64,000 nt of DNA from Achromobacter xylosoxidans A8 (GTDB lineage: Bacteria; Pseudomonadota; Gammaproteobacteria; Burkholderiales; Burkholderiaceae_B): the NCBI RefSeq assembly GCF_000165835.1, contig NC_014640.1, positions 434,001 through 498,000 of the forward strand. Direction: 5' to 3'. A program made the position numbers and the translations under genes. The notes under the pieces are model-generated. The model was not told the DNA's origin, did no database searches, and saw nothing but the letters and a program-made list of their open reading frames with translations. This document shows, one piece after another, positions 17,675 through 25,682 of this stretch. Position 1 is the first letter of the stretch; each line of letters starts with the position of its first letter.

Positions 17675-18523
17675 ATGCTGTACAGAAAAGAAGCGCGCCT
17701 GAACCGGCTGCTGAGCAACGGCCGCTGCCTGGATATCGCCGTCGATCACGGCGTTTGCAATGAGCCCGGCTTTCTGTCGGGGTTGGAGGACATGCCGGCC
17801 GTGATGGAACAGCTGGCGGCGGCGCGCCCCGACGCCATCCAGCTGAACTACGGCCAGGCCGACCTGCTCCAGCAACGCCCCGGCCGAGACAAGCCCGCGC
17901 TGGTCATGCGCCTGGACATGGGCAATCCCTACAACGCCACCACCCATCGCGTGATGTGGGCCGTGCTGCAGAACGAACAAGACCCGGTGCTGCCCGCCGT
18001 CCAGATGGACGCGGCCTGCGTGGTGGTCAACTTGTTCATGCTGCCGGACGAACCCGACCTGTTCCGCCAGTGCGTCGCCAACATCGCCCGCGTGCGCGCG
18101 GACTGCGACCGCTACGGTATGCCGTTAATGATCGAGCCCCTGGTCATGGCGCCACACTCCGCGCGCGGCGGCTATATGGTCGATGGCGACGCCGAGAAGA
18201 TCGTCACCCTGGTGAGGCTGGCGCGCGAAATGGGCGCCGATATCGTCAAGGCCGACCCCACGACTGCCACGCGCGATTTCCATCGCGTGGTGCAGGCGGC
18301 GCGCTGCCCCGTGCTGGTGCGCGGCGGCGGCCGGGAGGACTTGCGGCAGGTCTTTGAGCGGTCGCGCGAGTTGCTCGACGAGGGCGCAGTGGGGCTGGTG
18401 TACGGCCGAAACGTCTATCAGCACGCCGATCCGTCGTCAGTGGTGCGGGCACTGATGGCCATGATCCATGACAACGCCAGCGCCGGGCAGGCGTGGGACA
18501 TGTATGAGGCAGGAGGCCGATAG
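17675..18523 (+). CDS. DhnA/LsrF-type class I aldolase
   Basis: A 282-residue TIM-barrel protein of the DeoC/LacD/FbaB-like superfamily. DIAVDHGVCNEPGF near the N-terminus, a Schiff-base lysine candidate in DIVKADPTT and the phosphate-binding end CPVLVRGGGRE followed by GAVGLVYGRNVYQH support class I aldolase chemistry on a sugar phosphate. AAGGAG precedes the ATG. As last gene of the operon it would cleave or rearrange the phosphorylated sugar made by the kinase and dehydrogenase. LsrF, the nearest well-known relative, is a thiolase-like acetyltransferase, so cleavage is not certain. Confidence 0.87.
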   Translation: MLYRKEARLNRLLSNGRCLDIAVDHGVCNEPGFLSGLEDMPAVMEQLAAARPDAIQLNYGQADLLQQRPGRDKPALVMRLDMGNPYNATTHRVMWAVLQNEQDPVLPAVQMDAACVVVNLFMLPDEPDLFRQCVANIARVRADCDRYGMPLMIEPLVMAPHSARGGYMVDGDAEKIVTLVRLAREMGADIVKADPTTATRDFHRVVQAARCPVLVRGGGREDLRQVFERSRELLDEGAVGLVYGRNVYQHADPSSVVRALMAMIHDNASAGQAWDMYEAGGR

Positions 18524-18568
18524 GACGCGAGGCTCATTGGCCGAAATCCCTGACAGCCCAGCCAGATC

Positions 18569-18907
18569 CTAATGCTCTTCCTTGGCATGGTTGATCGTGT
18601 ACTTGGGAATGGCGACGGTAAGGTCCATTTCGGCCACGATGGCCTGACAGCTCAGGCGGGACTGCGCTTCCAGCCCCCAGGCCCGGTCGAGCAGATCGTC
18701 CTCGGACTCATTCGCTTCGTTCAAGGAGTCGAAACCCTTGCGCACGATGCAGTGGCAGGTGGTACAGGCGGCACTCATGTCGCATGCATGTTCTATTTCA
18801 ATGCCGTTGGCCAGCAAGGCTTCGCAGATCGTGGTGCCGGCCCGCACCTCGAGCTCGGCGCCTTCGGGCGCCAGCTCGGCATGCGGGAGTACGGTGATTT
18901 TGGGCAT
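18569..18907 (-). CDS. fdx: 2Fe-2S ferredoxin, ISC/adrenodoxin type
   Basis: A 112-residue plant/vertebrate-type ferredoxin. The ligands are spaced as in ISC ferredoxins: C42, C48, C51 and C87. The segment EHACDMSAACTTCHCIV and the acidic stretch ANESEDDLLDRA match Fdx proteins that give electrons to iron-sulfur cluster assembly. In many relatives fdx ends the isc-hscBA operon; here no isc genes are nearby, so it is either relocated or serves another redox partner. It converges on the aldolase operon. Confidence 0.93.
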   Translation of the reverse strand: MPKITVLPHAELAPEGAELEVRAGTTICEALLANGIEIEHACDMSAACTTCHCIVRKGFDSLNEANESEDDLLDRAWGLEAQSRLSCQAIVAEMDLTVAIPKYTINHAKEEH

Positions 18908-19115
18908 GTCTGATTCCTGTTCGTGGACGTCTCCCTGTTCAAGGGAAAACGTAGTGGCGTGAGAGAAGCCTGGGGCTTACCAACGTTGGAATGTCAAGGC
19001 CGCCAGAAAAGCGCGAGAACCCTGCGGAAATCCACACGATGGGTCTAAAATCCGCACACGTTCCGATCCGCGCCTGCGCAAGCAGCAGGTCCCTCGCACG
19101 TAGCATCCCACCCAA

Positions 19116-20945
19116 TTGCAGCCCGCCATCGGCCCGACTTCCGCCTCTACGCCGCCAAGTTCGTCCTATGCCGCCCGCATCCGTCAGGTGCAGGTCGACG
19201 CATTGCGCCGAAGCTTTCCGTTCGCCCTGGCCGGGTCGTTGATCAGCGCCTGTTTTTCTGCGTTTGCCTTGGTCGGCGTGCTGCCCCTGCACGAGATCAT
19301 GCTGTGGCTGGGCGCCACGCTGATGGTGGGCGTGCTGCGCTGGGCCGCGGTGGTGGCGTACGACCGCCGTCGCGCGGATCCGGCGGCGGCGCAGCGCTGG
19401 GTGCGGCGCATGCTGGCCGGCAATCTGTGTTCCGGCATTCTGTGGGGATTGCCGCTGGCCTACTGGACGTTTTTCGTCCCGCTGGAATACCAGCTGTTCT
19501 TCATCGTCATCCTGTTCGGGCTGGGCACGGGCGCCATCTATTCGAACTACATGCTGCTGCCGGTGATGTACGCGTTCGAGGTGCCGGCTTTCGCGCCGAT
19601 GTTCATCGCGCTGGCGGCGCAGCCTTCCGCCATTCATCTGGCGCTGGTGACGGGCGGCCTGGCGTACCTGATCGCTACCCTGGCCTTCATCCATCGCATG
19701 AACCGCACCCACCTCGATGCGCTGCGGCTGGGGTATGAGAACCTCGCGCTGCTGGAACAGGTGCGCCAGGAGAAGATAGCCGCCGAACGCAGCGATCTGG
19801 AGAAGTCCCGTTTTTTGGCGGCGGCCAGCCACGACCTGCGCCAGCCCGTGCACGCGGTGAACCTGTTCCTGGGCCTGCTGGCCAATGAACCCTTGTCCCG
19901 GCACGGCCGCTATCTGGTCGACAACATCACCAGTGCGCTGTCCGCGATGGGCCATCTGTTCGACGCCTTGCTGAATCTTTCGCGGCTGGACGCCGGCGTC
20001 ATCGAGCCTCGCTTCGAGACGTTCAGGATGCAGCCGCTGCTGGACCAGCTGAAGGCCGAGTATGCGCCGCAGGCCGGTGAGAAAGGCATGCGGTTGCGGG
20101 TACGTCCGTGCGCGGCCAGCGTGCGTTCGGATCCCGTGCTGCTGGAACGCATGCTGCGCAACCTGATCAGCAATGCCATCGTGCACTCAGACGGCGGGTG
20201 CGTTCTGGTGGGGTGCCGCCGGGTCGGGAATCGCTTGCGCGTCGAGGTCTGGGACAACGGCTCCGGGATCCCGAAGGCCGAGCAGGAGCGGGTCTTCTGG
20301 GAGTTCCATCAGCTGGCCAATCCCGAGCGCGACCGCAGCAAGGGCCTGGGTCTCGGCCTGGCCATCGTGCGCCGCACCGCCAGGCTGCTGGGCCACGAAC
20401 TGGCGCTGCGCTCGGAAGCAGGCCGCAGCACGGTTTTCACGGTCACGGTGCCGGCTTCGGATCCCGCCGCGGCTGGTCTGTCCATCGGCGATGCCGGTGT
20501 GAGACTGCCTCGGGGGCCCGCAACCGAAGACAGCCTGCACGGCAAGCTGGCGCTGCTGGTGGACGACGATGCGCAGAACCTGGCGGGCCTGTCCATGTTG
20601 TTCGAAAGTTGGGGCTGCCGCGTCATCGCCGCGACCAGTGGCAATGCGCTGTTCGAGCGCGTGCTGCCGCTGGCCGAAACGCCTGCCCTGATCGTCACCG
20701 ATTACCGGCTGCGCGAACACGAAACCGGCATCCATGTGATCGAACGGTTGCGCGAGGAATACAACGATCCCGATCTGCCTGCCTTGCTGGTCAGCGGGGA
20801 CACGGACCCGGCGCGGCTGACCGAAGCCGCCGCTCGCGGCGTGCCGCTGCTGCACAAGCCCGTGCAAGTCCAGGCGCTGCGTGAGCACGTGACGAGCCTG
20901 CTGTACGCCAGGAAAGCAGTGCCCCTTACCGGAGACGCCGAATGA
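19116..20945 (+). CDS. hybrid sensor histidine kinase/response regulator
   Basis: About 609 residues if the TTG at 19116 is used; a GTG at 19188 is an alternative and neither has a clear ribosome binding site, so the start is uncertain. An N-terminal membrane region of about five to six helices (about residues 28-190) has no obvious large periplasmic sensor. Then come the H-box SRFLAAASHDLRQP, N-box NLISNAIVHSDG, G1 DNGSGIP and G2 GLGLGLAI, and a C-terminal receiver domain with phospho-acceptor Asp in LIVTDYRL and Lys in LLHKPVQ. The stop overlaps the next response regulator gene (ATGA). The pair ends facing a peptide exporter operon, suggesting control of that system. Confidence 0.9.
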   Translation: MQPAIGPTSASTPPSSSYAARIRQVQVDALRRSFPFALAGSLISACFSAFALVGVLPLHEIMLWLGATLMVGVLRWAAVVAYDRRRADPAAAQRWVRRMLAGNLCSGILWGLPLAYWTFFVPLEYQLFFIVILFGLGTGAIYSNYMLLPVMYAFEVPAFAPMFIALAAQPSAIHLALVTGGLAYLIATLAFIHRMNRTHLDALRLGYENLALLEQVRQEKIAAERSDLEKSRFLAAASHDLRQPVHAVNLFLGLLANEPLSRHGRYLVDNITSALSAMGHLFDALLNLSRLDAGVIEPRFETFRMQPLLDQLKAEYAPQAGEKGMRLRVRPCAASVRSDPVLLERMLRNLISNAIVHSDGGCVLVGCRRVGNRLRVEVWDNGSGIPKAEQERVFWEFHQLANPERDRSKGLGLGLAIVRRTARLLGHELALRSEAGRSTVFTVTVPASDPAAAGLSIGDAGVRLPRGPATEDSLHGKLALLVDDDAQNLAGLSMLFESWGCRVIAATSGNALFERVLPLAETPALIVTDYRLREHETGIHVIERLREEYNDPDLPALLVSGDTDPARLTEAAARGVPLLHKPVQVQALREHVTSLLYARKAVPLTGDAE

Positions 20946-21580
20946 CGGCAGTGTTATTGGTTGACGACCACGCCATGTTCCGCGAAGCGCTGGTCATGGC
21001 GCTGGGCCAGGCCATGCCCGGCATGACGATCCATCCCGCGGCCAGCGGCCAGGAAGCATTGGACGCGCTGGACCGGCAGACGGCGATCCAGCACGTCATC
21101 ATGGATTTCTACCTGCCCGACATGGCCGGGGCCGAGCTGCTCAAGCGCTTGCGCCAGCGCCGCGCGCAACTGCGCATCCTGGTGCTGTCGGCTTCGCAGG
21201 ATCCGGAGGACATGCGCCGGGCGTTGGAGGCCGGCGCGCAGGGCTTTCTGAACAAGTCCGCCAGTTGCCAGGAACTGGCAGCCGCGCTGGAAGCCGTCAG
21301 CGAGGCCCAGCCGGCGCATCGCAGCGTCTCCTCGTCTGCGCTGCTCGCGGGCGGTCAGGATGAGGCGGCCTTGCTGCGTGCGCTGACGCCGCGCCAGAAC
21401 GAGGTGTTGTGCCTGATGTGCGACGGCCTGCGCAACAAGGAAATATCGGAACGCCTGAACATGACCGAGAAGACCGTCAAGACGCATGTGTCGGCCATCC
21501 TGGGCACCTTGGGCGTGCTCAATCGTACGCAGGCGACGCTAGTGGCGCGGCGCGGCGGCGTGTTCGGGAAGCCGGTTTAG
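20942..21580 (+). CDS. NarL/LuxR-type response regulator
   Basis: A 212-residue regulator with receiver domain (acidic pair in LLVDDH, phospho-acceptor D55, K105) and C-terminal LuxR-type HTH (LTPRQNEVLCLMCDGLRNKEI, TEKTVKTHVSAILGTL). It is coupled to the hybrid kinase by an ATGA overlap. Its last 62 bases overlap the 3' end of the convergent exporter gene. Because these regulators usually bind near -42 and a conserved 19-base box sits at about that place before both peptide genes, those genes are plausible targets (inference). Confidence 0.93.
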   Translation: MTAVLLVDDHAMFREALVMALGQAMPGMTIHPAASGQEALDALDRQTAIQHVIMDFYLPDMAGAELLKRLRQRRAQLRILVLSASQDPEDMRRALEAGAQGFLNKSASCQELAAALEAVSEAQPAHRSVSSSALLAGGQDEAALLRALTPRQNEVLCLMCDGLRNKEISERLNMTEKTVKTHVSAILGTLGVLNRTQATLVARRGGVFGKPV

Positions 21581-23690
21581 GCCGCTGCCCGCTGTCGCTG
21601 GCCACCTTGCCGGCCGCCAGCGAGATCTCGCGTCCGGCCGCCGCAATCGTGTCGGGGCGGTGCGCCACGATCACCCGCGTCATGTTGAGCCTGGCGATCG
21701 CCGTGTTGACGATCCGTTCGCGTTCGATATCCAGATGGCTGGTGGCCTCGTCCAGGAACAGGATGGCGGGCTGCTTGTACAAGGCCCGCGCCAGCAGCAC
21801 GCGCTGCTTCTGGCCGCCGGACAGCACCGTGCCCATGTCTCCCACCAGCGTGTTGTAGCCCATGGGCATGGCGCTGATGTCGTCGTGGATCGCGGCGATC
21901 CGGGCGCAGCGGCTGGCGCGCTCGGAGTCGTACTGAGGATCGAAGAAGCTGATGTTCTCGCCGATGGACCCGGCGAACAGGACGTCGTCCTGCAATACCG
22001 TGCCGGCGATGCGCCGCAGGGATGCCGCGCCGGCACCCCGCGCCGGCACGCCATCGATCAACACCTCGCCGTCGGTCGGCGCCAGAATTCCCAGCAGGAT
22101 GTTGATCAGAGTCGTCTTGCCGCCGCCGGAAGGCCCCGTGATCGCGACCGATTCGCCGGGTTCGATCCTGAAACTGACGCCATCCAGCACATACGGCTCT
22201 TGCGGCCCATAGCGGAAGCGCAGGTTGCGAACTTCGATCGCGGGCGAGCGCTCCTGCGCGTCCTGGGTGCGCGGCATTTCGTCGACGGGCTCGGGCGTCT
22301 CGCGCACGATATCAGCCAGGCGCTCGCCTTGCAGCCGCAACATCTTTACTTCGACCAGCTTGTCCAGCAGGGCGGCCACGCGCTGGTCGAACAAGGTCTT
22401 GTAGACGATGAAAGCCAGCAGCGCGCCCACGGTGAACTGGCCGTCCAGCACCAGCCTTGCGCCCAGCCAGAGTATCGCGATGGAGGACAGGCCGAACAGC
22501 AAGCCATTGAAGGTGCGGAAGAACAGCGTCCACTTCTGCACGCGCAGGTCGGCGTTGATTTCGTTCACCAGCAGCGACAGCCAGCGGGAGCGCCGGTCGT
22601 CTTGGTGTTGGAACAGCTTGATCGCCTTGACGCCACGTACGGTTTCCAGGAAGTGCGATTGCTCCTTGGCCGCGTGCACGATGTGCTCTTCGGTTGCGTA
22701 GTGCAGCGGCGCATAGCCGGACCAGCGGGCCAGTCCATACAGCGCCATCGCACCCACCGCGATCCATGCGAGCGGCGGGCTGTACAGGAACATCAGCACC
22801 AGCGTGATCAGCATGACCAGGCCGTCCAGCACCGCCTCCAGGAAGGACGTCGTCACGGTGCGCTGTATGGCGTCGATGGCGCCGAAGCGCGACACCACGT
22901 CGCCCAGGTGACGCTTCTCGAAGTAGCCGACGGGCAGGCGCAGCAGATGGGTGAATACGTTGGTGCGCCATTGCAGGTTCAGTGTGGTGCCCAGGACCAT
23001 CAGCATCCAGCTGCGCGCCACCGAGGTCAGCTGTTTCATGATCATCAGCAAGCCGAAGGCCAGCGCCAGCGTGGTCAGCAGATCGCGATCGCCGGTATTC
23101 AGGACATGGTCCACCACCCATTGCAGGAAAAAAGGCTGGACCACGGTGAGGATTTCCAGCGCCAGCGCCAGCAGCAGCACCTGCGAGAATGCGCCGCCCA
23201 AGCCCGATACCCGTCCGGTCAGTTCGCGCAGCCGCACGCGCTTGTAGTCGCGCGCTTCGGTGAAGTCTGGCGTGGGCCATAGTTCCAGCGCAACGCCGGT
23301 GAACGACGCGGACAGTTCGCCGATGGAGCACCTGCGCGTGCCGGACGCAGGGTCGATCAGCGTGGCTGAACGACCGTTGATGGCGGTCAGCACCACGAAG
23401 TGATTGAACTCCCAATGCAGGATGCAAGGCAGCTTCAGCTTGCTCAAGGCTCCCAGACTGACCTTGACCGGCCGCGACGCCAGCCCCAGTTGGCTGGCCA
23501 CATGGATCAGCGTGGCCAGCGTCGCGCCCTTGAGCGATACGGGAAAGCGGCCGCGCAGGGTCGCAAGGCTTTGCTGATGGCCGTGGTAGCCCGCGATCAT
23601 GCCCACGCAGGCCAGGCCGCATTCGGCGGCCTCGGTCTGCAGGAGCCTGGGTACCCGCCGTTTGACTCCCAGCGTCAGGCGTTCGAGCAT
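21519..23690 (-). CDS. C39 peptidase-containing ABC exporter for double-glycine peptides
   Basis: A 723-residue protein of the CvaB/LagD type. The N-terminal C39 protease domain has Q18, C24 (in TEAAECGLAC), H97 (in HWEFNHFVVL) and D113 (in LIDPASG), the full set needed to cut after Gly-Gly leaders. Then a six-helix transmembrane domain (about 160-440) and an ATPase with Walker A GPSGGGKTTL, signature LSGGQKQRVLLARAL, Walker B ILFLDEATSHLD and VIVAHRP. The ATG at 23690 follows the adaptor gene stop by two bases. It should cleave and export the products of the two peptide genes at 25083-25259 and 25683-25862. Confidence 0.95.
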   Translation of the reverse strand: MLERLTLGVKRRVPRLLQTEAAECGLACVGMIAGYHGHQQSLATLRGRFPVSLKGATLATLIHVASQLGLASRPVKVSLGALSKLKLPCILHWEFNHFVVLTAINGRSATLIDPASGTRRCSIGELSASFTGVALELWPTPDFTEARDYKRVRLRELTGRVSGLGGAFSQVLLLALALEILTVVQPFFLQWVVDHVLNTGDRDLLTTLALAFGLLMIMKQLTSVARSWMLMVLGTTLNLQWRTNVFTHLLRLPVGYFEKRHLGDVVSRFGAIDAIQRTVTTSFLEAVLDGLVMLITLVLMFLYSPPLAWIAVGAMALYGLARWSGYAPLHYATEEHIVHAAKEQSHFLETVRGVKAIKLFQHQDDRRSRWLSLLVNEINADLRVQKWTLFFRTFNGLLFGLSSIAILWLGARLVLDGQFTVGALLAFIVYKTLFDQRVAALLDKLVEVKMLRLQGERLADIVRETPEPVDEMPRTQDAQERSPAIEVRNLRFRYGPQEPYVLDGVSFRIEPGESVAITGPSGGGKTTLINILLGILAPTDGEVLIDGVPARGAGAASLRRIAGTVLQDDVLFAGSIGENISFFDPQYDSERASRCARIAAIHDDISAMPMGYNTLVGDMGTVLSGGQKQRVLLARALYKQPAILFLDEATSHLDIERERIVNTAIARLNMTRVIVAHRPDTIAAAGREISLAAGKVASDSGQRPKPASRTRRRAAPLASPAYD

Positions 23691-23692
23691 GT

Positions 23693-24976
23693 TCACAGTT
23701 TCCCCGACAGCCGCTGGGCGGGATCGAACGCCCATTGGTACAGGCGGCGCGTCTGCTGCAGGATGTCCGCCTCCAGCCGCATGCCGGGCCGCAGCGCAAG
23801 CGTCTGCCCTTGCGGTCCGCGCGCCGGAGCGTCCAGCGACACCGTGATGCGGAACATATCCTCCTGGACGCCATTGTTTGCGGCGGCTTCATTCAATTGC
23901 CATTCCGGCGATGCGCTGCGCGTTACGGTCTGGACGATGCCGGCCTGCTGCCCGAACGTTTGATATGGGTAGGCCGCGAATCGCATCAGCACCCGATCGC
24001 CCGGCGCGACGAATCCCACTGCGCGGCTGGGCGCCAGCAGTTCGGCCTGCAGCCTGGCGCCGTCGGGAACGATGGTGGCCAGAGGCCGTTTGTTGTCCAC
24101 GGCCTGTCCCGCGGCGGCGGCCACGGCGGTGACGAAGCCGGCCTGAGGCGCGCTGACCAGGATGCGGCGCCTGGCTTCGCTGCGCGTCAAGTCCACGGCG
24201 ATGTCGGCCATGTCCCGGTCCAGCTGCGCCAGCTGGTTCTGCTGCCGCAGCGCCAGATCCGCCAGCGCGGCCTGCCGGTTGGACAGGTCGGTTGCCAGCC
24301 CGATGCGGTCGCGCAGCAGCGCTTGCAGCTGATTGCGCTGTTCCAGCAGCTCGGCGCGCTTCTGGTCGGCTTCCTCGGCGGAGAGATAGCCTTTTTCCAT
24401 CAGGCCGCGATAGCGGTTCGCGCTGTCTTCGGCCAACTTGATGCGGGCGCGCTGCCCCGCGATCTGGTTGTCCATCGCCGCCAGTTGCGCCTTCAGGCTG
24501 GCGATGGCGGCGGTCTGGCTATCGTGCTCGCTCTGTTGCAGCAGCACTGTCTTCTGGCGCGCCAGCCTCAGACTTTCTTCGCGCTGCCGGATCTGGCCGC
24601 TGATGGCTTCCTGGGTCTCGCCCAGGGCGCTTTGTTGATCGCCGGACACCACGTAGAGCACGTCGCCAGCAGCAACATGCTGGCCTTCCTGGACCCGGCT
24701 TTCGAGCACGATGCCGGCCTGCGGCACGTAGAGCTTGATCAGCCCGGTGTCGGGCGCCAGCTGGCCGCTCACGGTCGCGCGCTTGGTGTACGAGCCGAAC
24801 GCAAGAAACAGGCAGATGGTCAGCACGAAGCCCGCCAGCACGGCGGTGACCAGTGCGAACGACACTGGCCGGATCAGGACGATGTCGCCCAGCCCGACGG
24901 AGTGTTGCGCGGCAAGCGCCTTTTTGCGATAGAGCGTCACGGCGTTGGAAGCAGCCCAGGAAAACGTGGTGAGCAA
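23693..24976 (-). CDS. HlyD-family membrane fusion protein (CvaA-like)
   Basis: About 427 residues from a TTG at 24976; a GTG at 24940 would give VTLYRKKALAAQ, close to the usual CvaA start, and may be the true one. One membrane helix (about residues 40-62) is followed by a lipoyl-like half (TVSGQLAPDTGLIKLYVPQAGIV split by the hairpin), a long coiled coil (about 130-260) and the second lipoyl/beta-barrel half. It links the ABC exporter to an outer-membrane channel such as TolC, which is not encoded here. It lies just before the exporter gene and after a terminator that follows a peptide gene. Confidence 0.92.
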   Translation of the reverse strand: MLTTFSWAASNAVTLYRKKALAAQHSVGLGDIVLIRPVSFALVTAVLAGFVLTICLFLAFGSYTKRATVSGQLAPDTGLIKLYVPQAGIVLESRVQEGQHVAAGDVLYVVSGDQQSALGETQEAISGQIRQREESLRLARQKTVLLQQSEHDSQTAAIASLKAQLAAMDNQIAGQRARIKLAEDSANRYRGLMEKGYLSAEEADQKRAELLEQRNQLQALLRDRIGLATDLSNRQAALADLALRQQNQLAQLDRDMADIAVDLTRSEARRRILVSAPQAGFVTAVAAAAGQAVDNKRPLATIVPDGARLQAELLAPSRAVGFVAPGDRVLMRFAAYPYQTFGQQAGIVQTVTRSASPEWQLNEAAANNGVQEDMFRITVSLDAPARGPQGQTLALRPGMRLEADILQQTRRLYQWAFDPAQRLSGKL

Positions 24977-24995
24977 AAGCCGGCCGGCATGGCGG

Positions 24996-25025
24996 AAAAA
25001 AAGCCGCGGCGAACGCGCCGCCGCG
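24996..25025 (-). terminator. terminator/attenuator between peptide A and the exporter genes
   Basis: On the minus strand a 7-base perfect stem (CGCGGCG at 25025-25019 with CGCCGCG at 25011-25005) around a 7-base loop, then GC and seven T. It would let peptide A be made in excess of the exporter, as in colicin-V-like operons. Confidence 0.75.
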
Positions 25026-25082
25026 CTATGAAATCGGATGCCAGTTGGGGCATCCGTCCGATGTGGCCCGGATCCTTACTGA

Positions 25083-25259
25083 CTACTTCGGCATGTAAAG
25101 CGTCTTGCCGGCGGGCCAGCCGCTTTTCTGGGGGGCAAAGGTGATATTGGTACGGTTCGGTCCCCAGCCGCCGCTGACCGCCCGGGTTTCCTCGGCGCTC
25201 AAGGGTCTGACCTGTTGTTCCGCGTCGCGCCGCTGATCGGGCTGTTCAGTTTTTTCCAT
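25083..25259 (-). CDS. double-glycine leader peptide A (bacteriocin-like or signal precursor)
   Basis: A 58-residue precursor. The ATG at 25259 is chosen because AGGAG lies 7 bases upstream; an ATG six codons earlier has no such site. Residues 1-31 form a leader ending VSGG with L at -12, S at -11, E at -8 and V at -4, the pattern of class II double-glycine leaders. The 27-residue core begins WGPNRTNITF and ends TLYMPK. It has four Lys/Arg and no acidic residue, no Cys, two Trp, and one GxxxG motif (GWPAG). The leader shares 17 of 31 residues with peptide B. It lies directly upstream of the matching adaptor and C39 exporter. Function (killing or signalling) is not shown by sequence. Confidence 0.85.
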   Translation of the reverse strand: MEKTEQPDQRRDAEQQVRPLSAEETRAVSGGWGPNRTNITFAPQKSGWPAGKTLYMPK

Positions 25260-25276
25260 CTTTATCTCCTGCTGCA

Positions 25277-25436
25277 TGCTGACGAATGAAGCCGCGCCAG
25301 CGTCGGCCGAGCATCACCCGGAACCAGGTTCTCGCCGCGATGCGCTGCAGACGGGAAGCCCGGCTCCCAAACTGGCAATGCTCGGGGCGGACAGTAGCAG
25401 CGCACCGGTGCAGGCGCATCGGTCTTTAGTCGTAGG
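25277..25436 (-). repeat. inverted duplicated upstream region, arm A
   Basis: Read leftward, these 160 bases align without gaps to arm B (25506-25665), about 102 of 160 identical by hand. The first 60 bases (about 46) and last 40 bases (37) are best kept. It ends 17 bases before the peptide A start; the same 17-base spacing is found for peptide B. Confidence 0.85.
25418..25436 (-). promoter_or_regulatory. conserved 19-base box upstream of peptide A
   Basis: Minus-strand CCTACGACTAAAGACCGAT differs at one position from the box before peptide B. A TGC-TACTGT extended -10-like element follows at the same distance, so the box is centred near -42. Confidence 0.55.
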
Positions 25437-25505
25437 GATGGAAATTCCGCGTGGCTTCCGGATTGCCGTCGTGCCGGCTGCAAGGGGAGCGAATGCGCGT
25501 GCGGA

Positions 25506-25524
25506 CCTACGACCAAAGACCGAT
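25506..25524 (+). promoter_or_regulatory. conserved 19-base box upstream of peptide B
   Basis: CCTACGACCAAAGACCGAT, 18 of 19 identical to the box of peptide A. An extended -10-like TGC-TACTTT lies at 25543-25551. Candidate site for the neighbouring response regulator. Confidence 0.55.
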
Positions 25525-25665
25525 TCGCCGCCGCCCGCCTCCTGCTACTTTCCGCATCGAGTCTTTCAATGGGTGGGGCGCCGACGCTCCTGTCCGCAGG
25601 GACGTGGACCAGTGTCGTCCCCCCTTGATACTCGGCCGACGCTGGCGCGGCTTACTTCGTCAGCA
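25506..25665 (+). repeat. inverted duplicated upstream region, arm B
   Basis: The mate of arm A on the opposite strand. The two arms are 69 bases apart. Conservation falls in the middle (about bases 61-120) and is nearly complete in the last 40 bases, suggesting that both ends are under selection (promoter/operator and a leader-mRNA element). Confidence 0.85.
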
Positions 25666-25682
25666 CGAAGCGGGAGACGGAC

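Noticed and set aside
8914..18523. Assignment as an autoinducer-2 (lsr) operon because of the FGGY kinase, Rbs-like importer and LsrF-like aldolase.
   Set aside because: There is a GlpD-like dehydrogenase and an aldo/keto reductase, a GntR regulator instead of LsrR, only one permease and no LsrG.
18939..20186. 415-codon open frame antisense to the histidine kinase gene.
   Set aside because: His/Gln/Arg-rich product typical of antisense frames in GC-rich genes; the sense strand has full kinase motifs.
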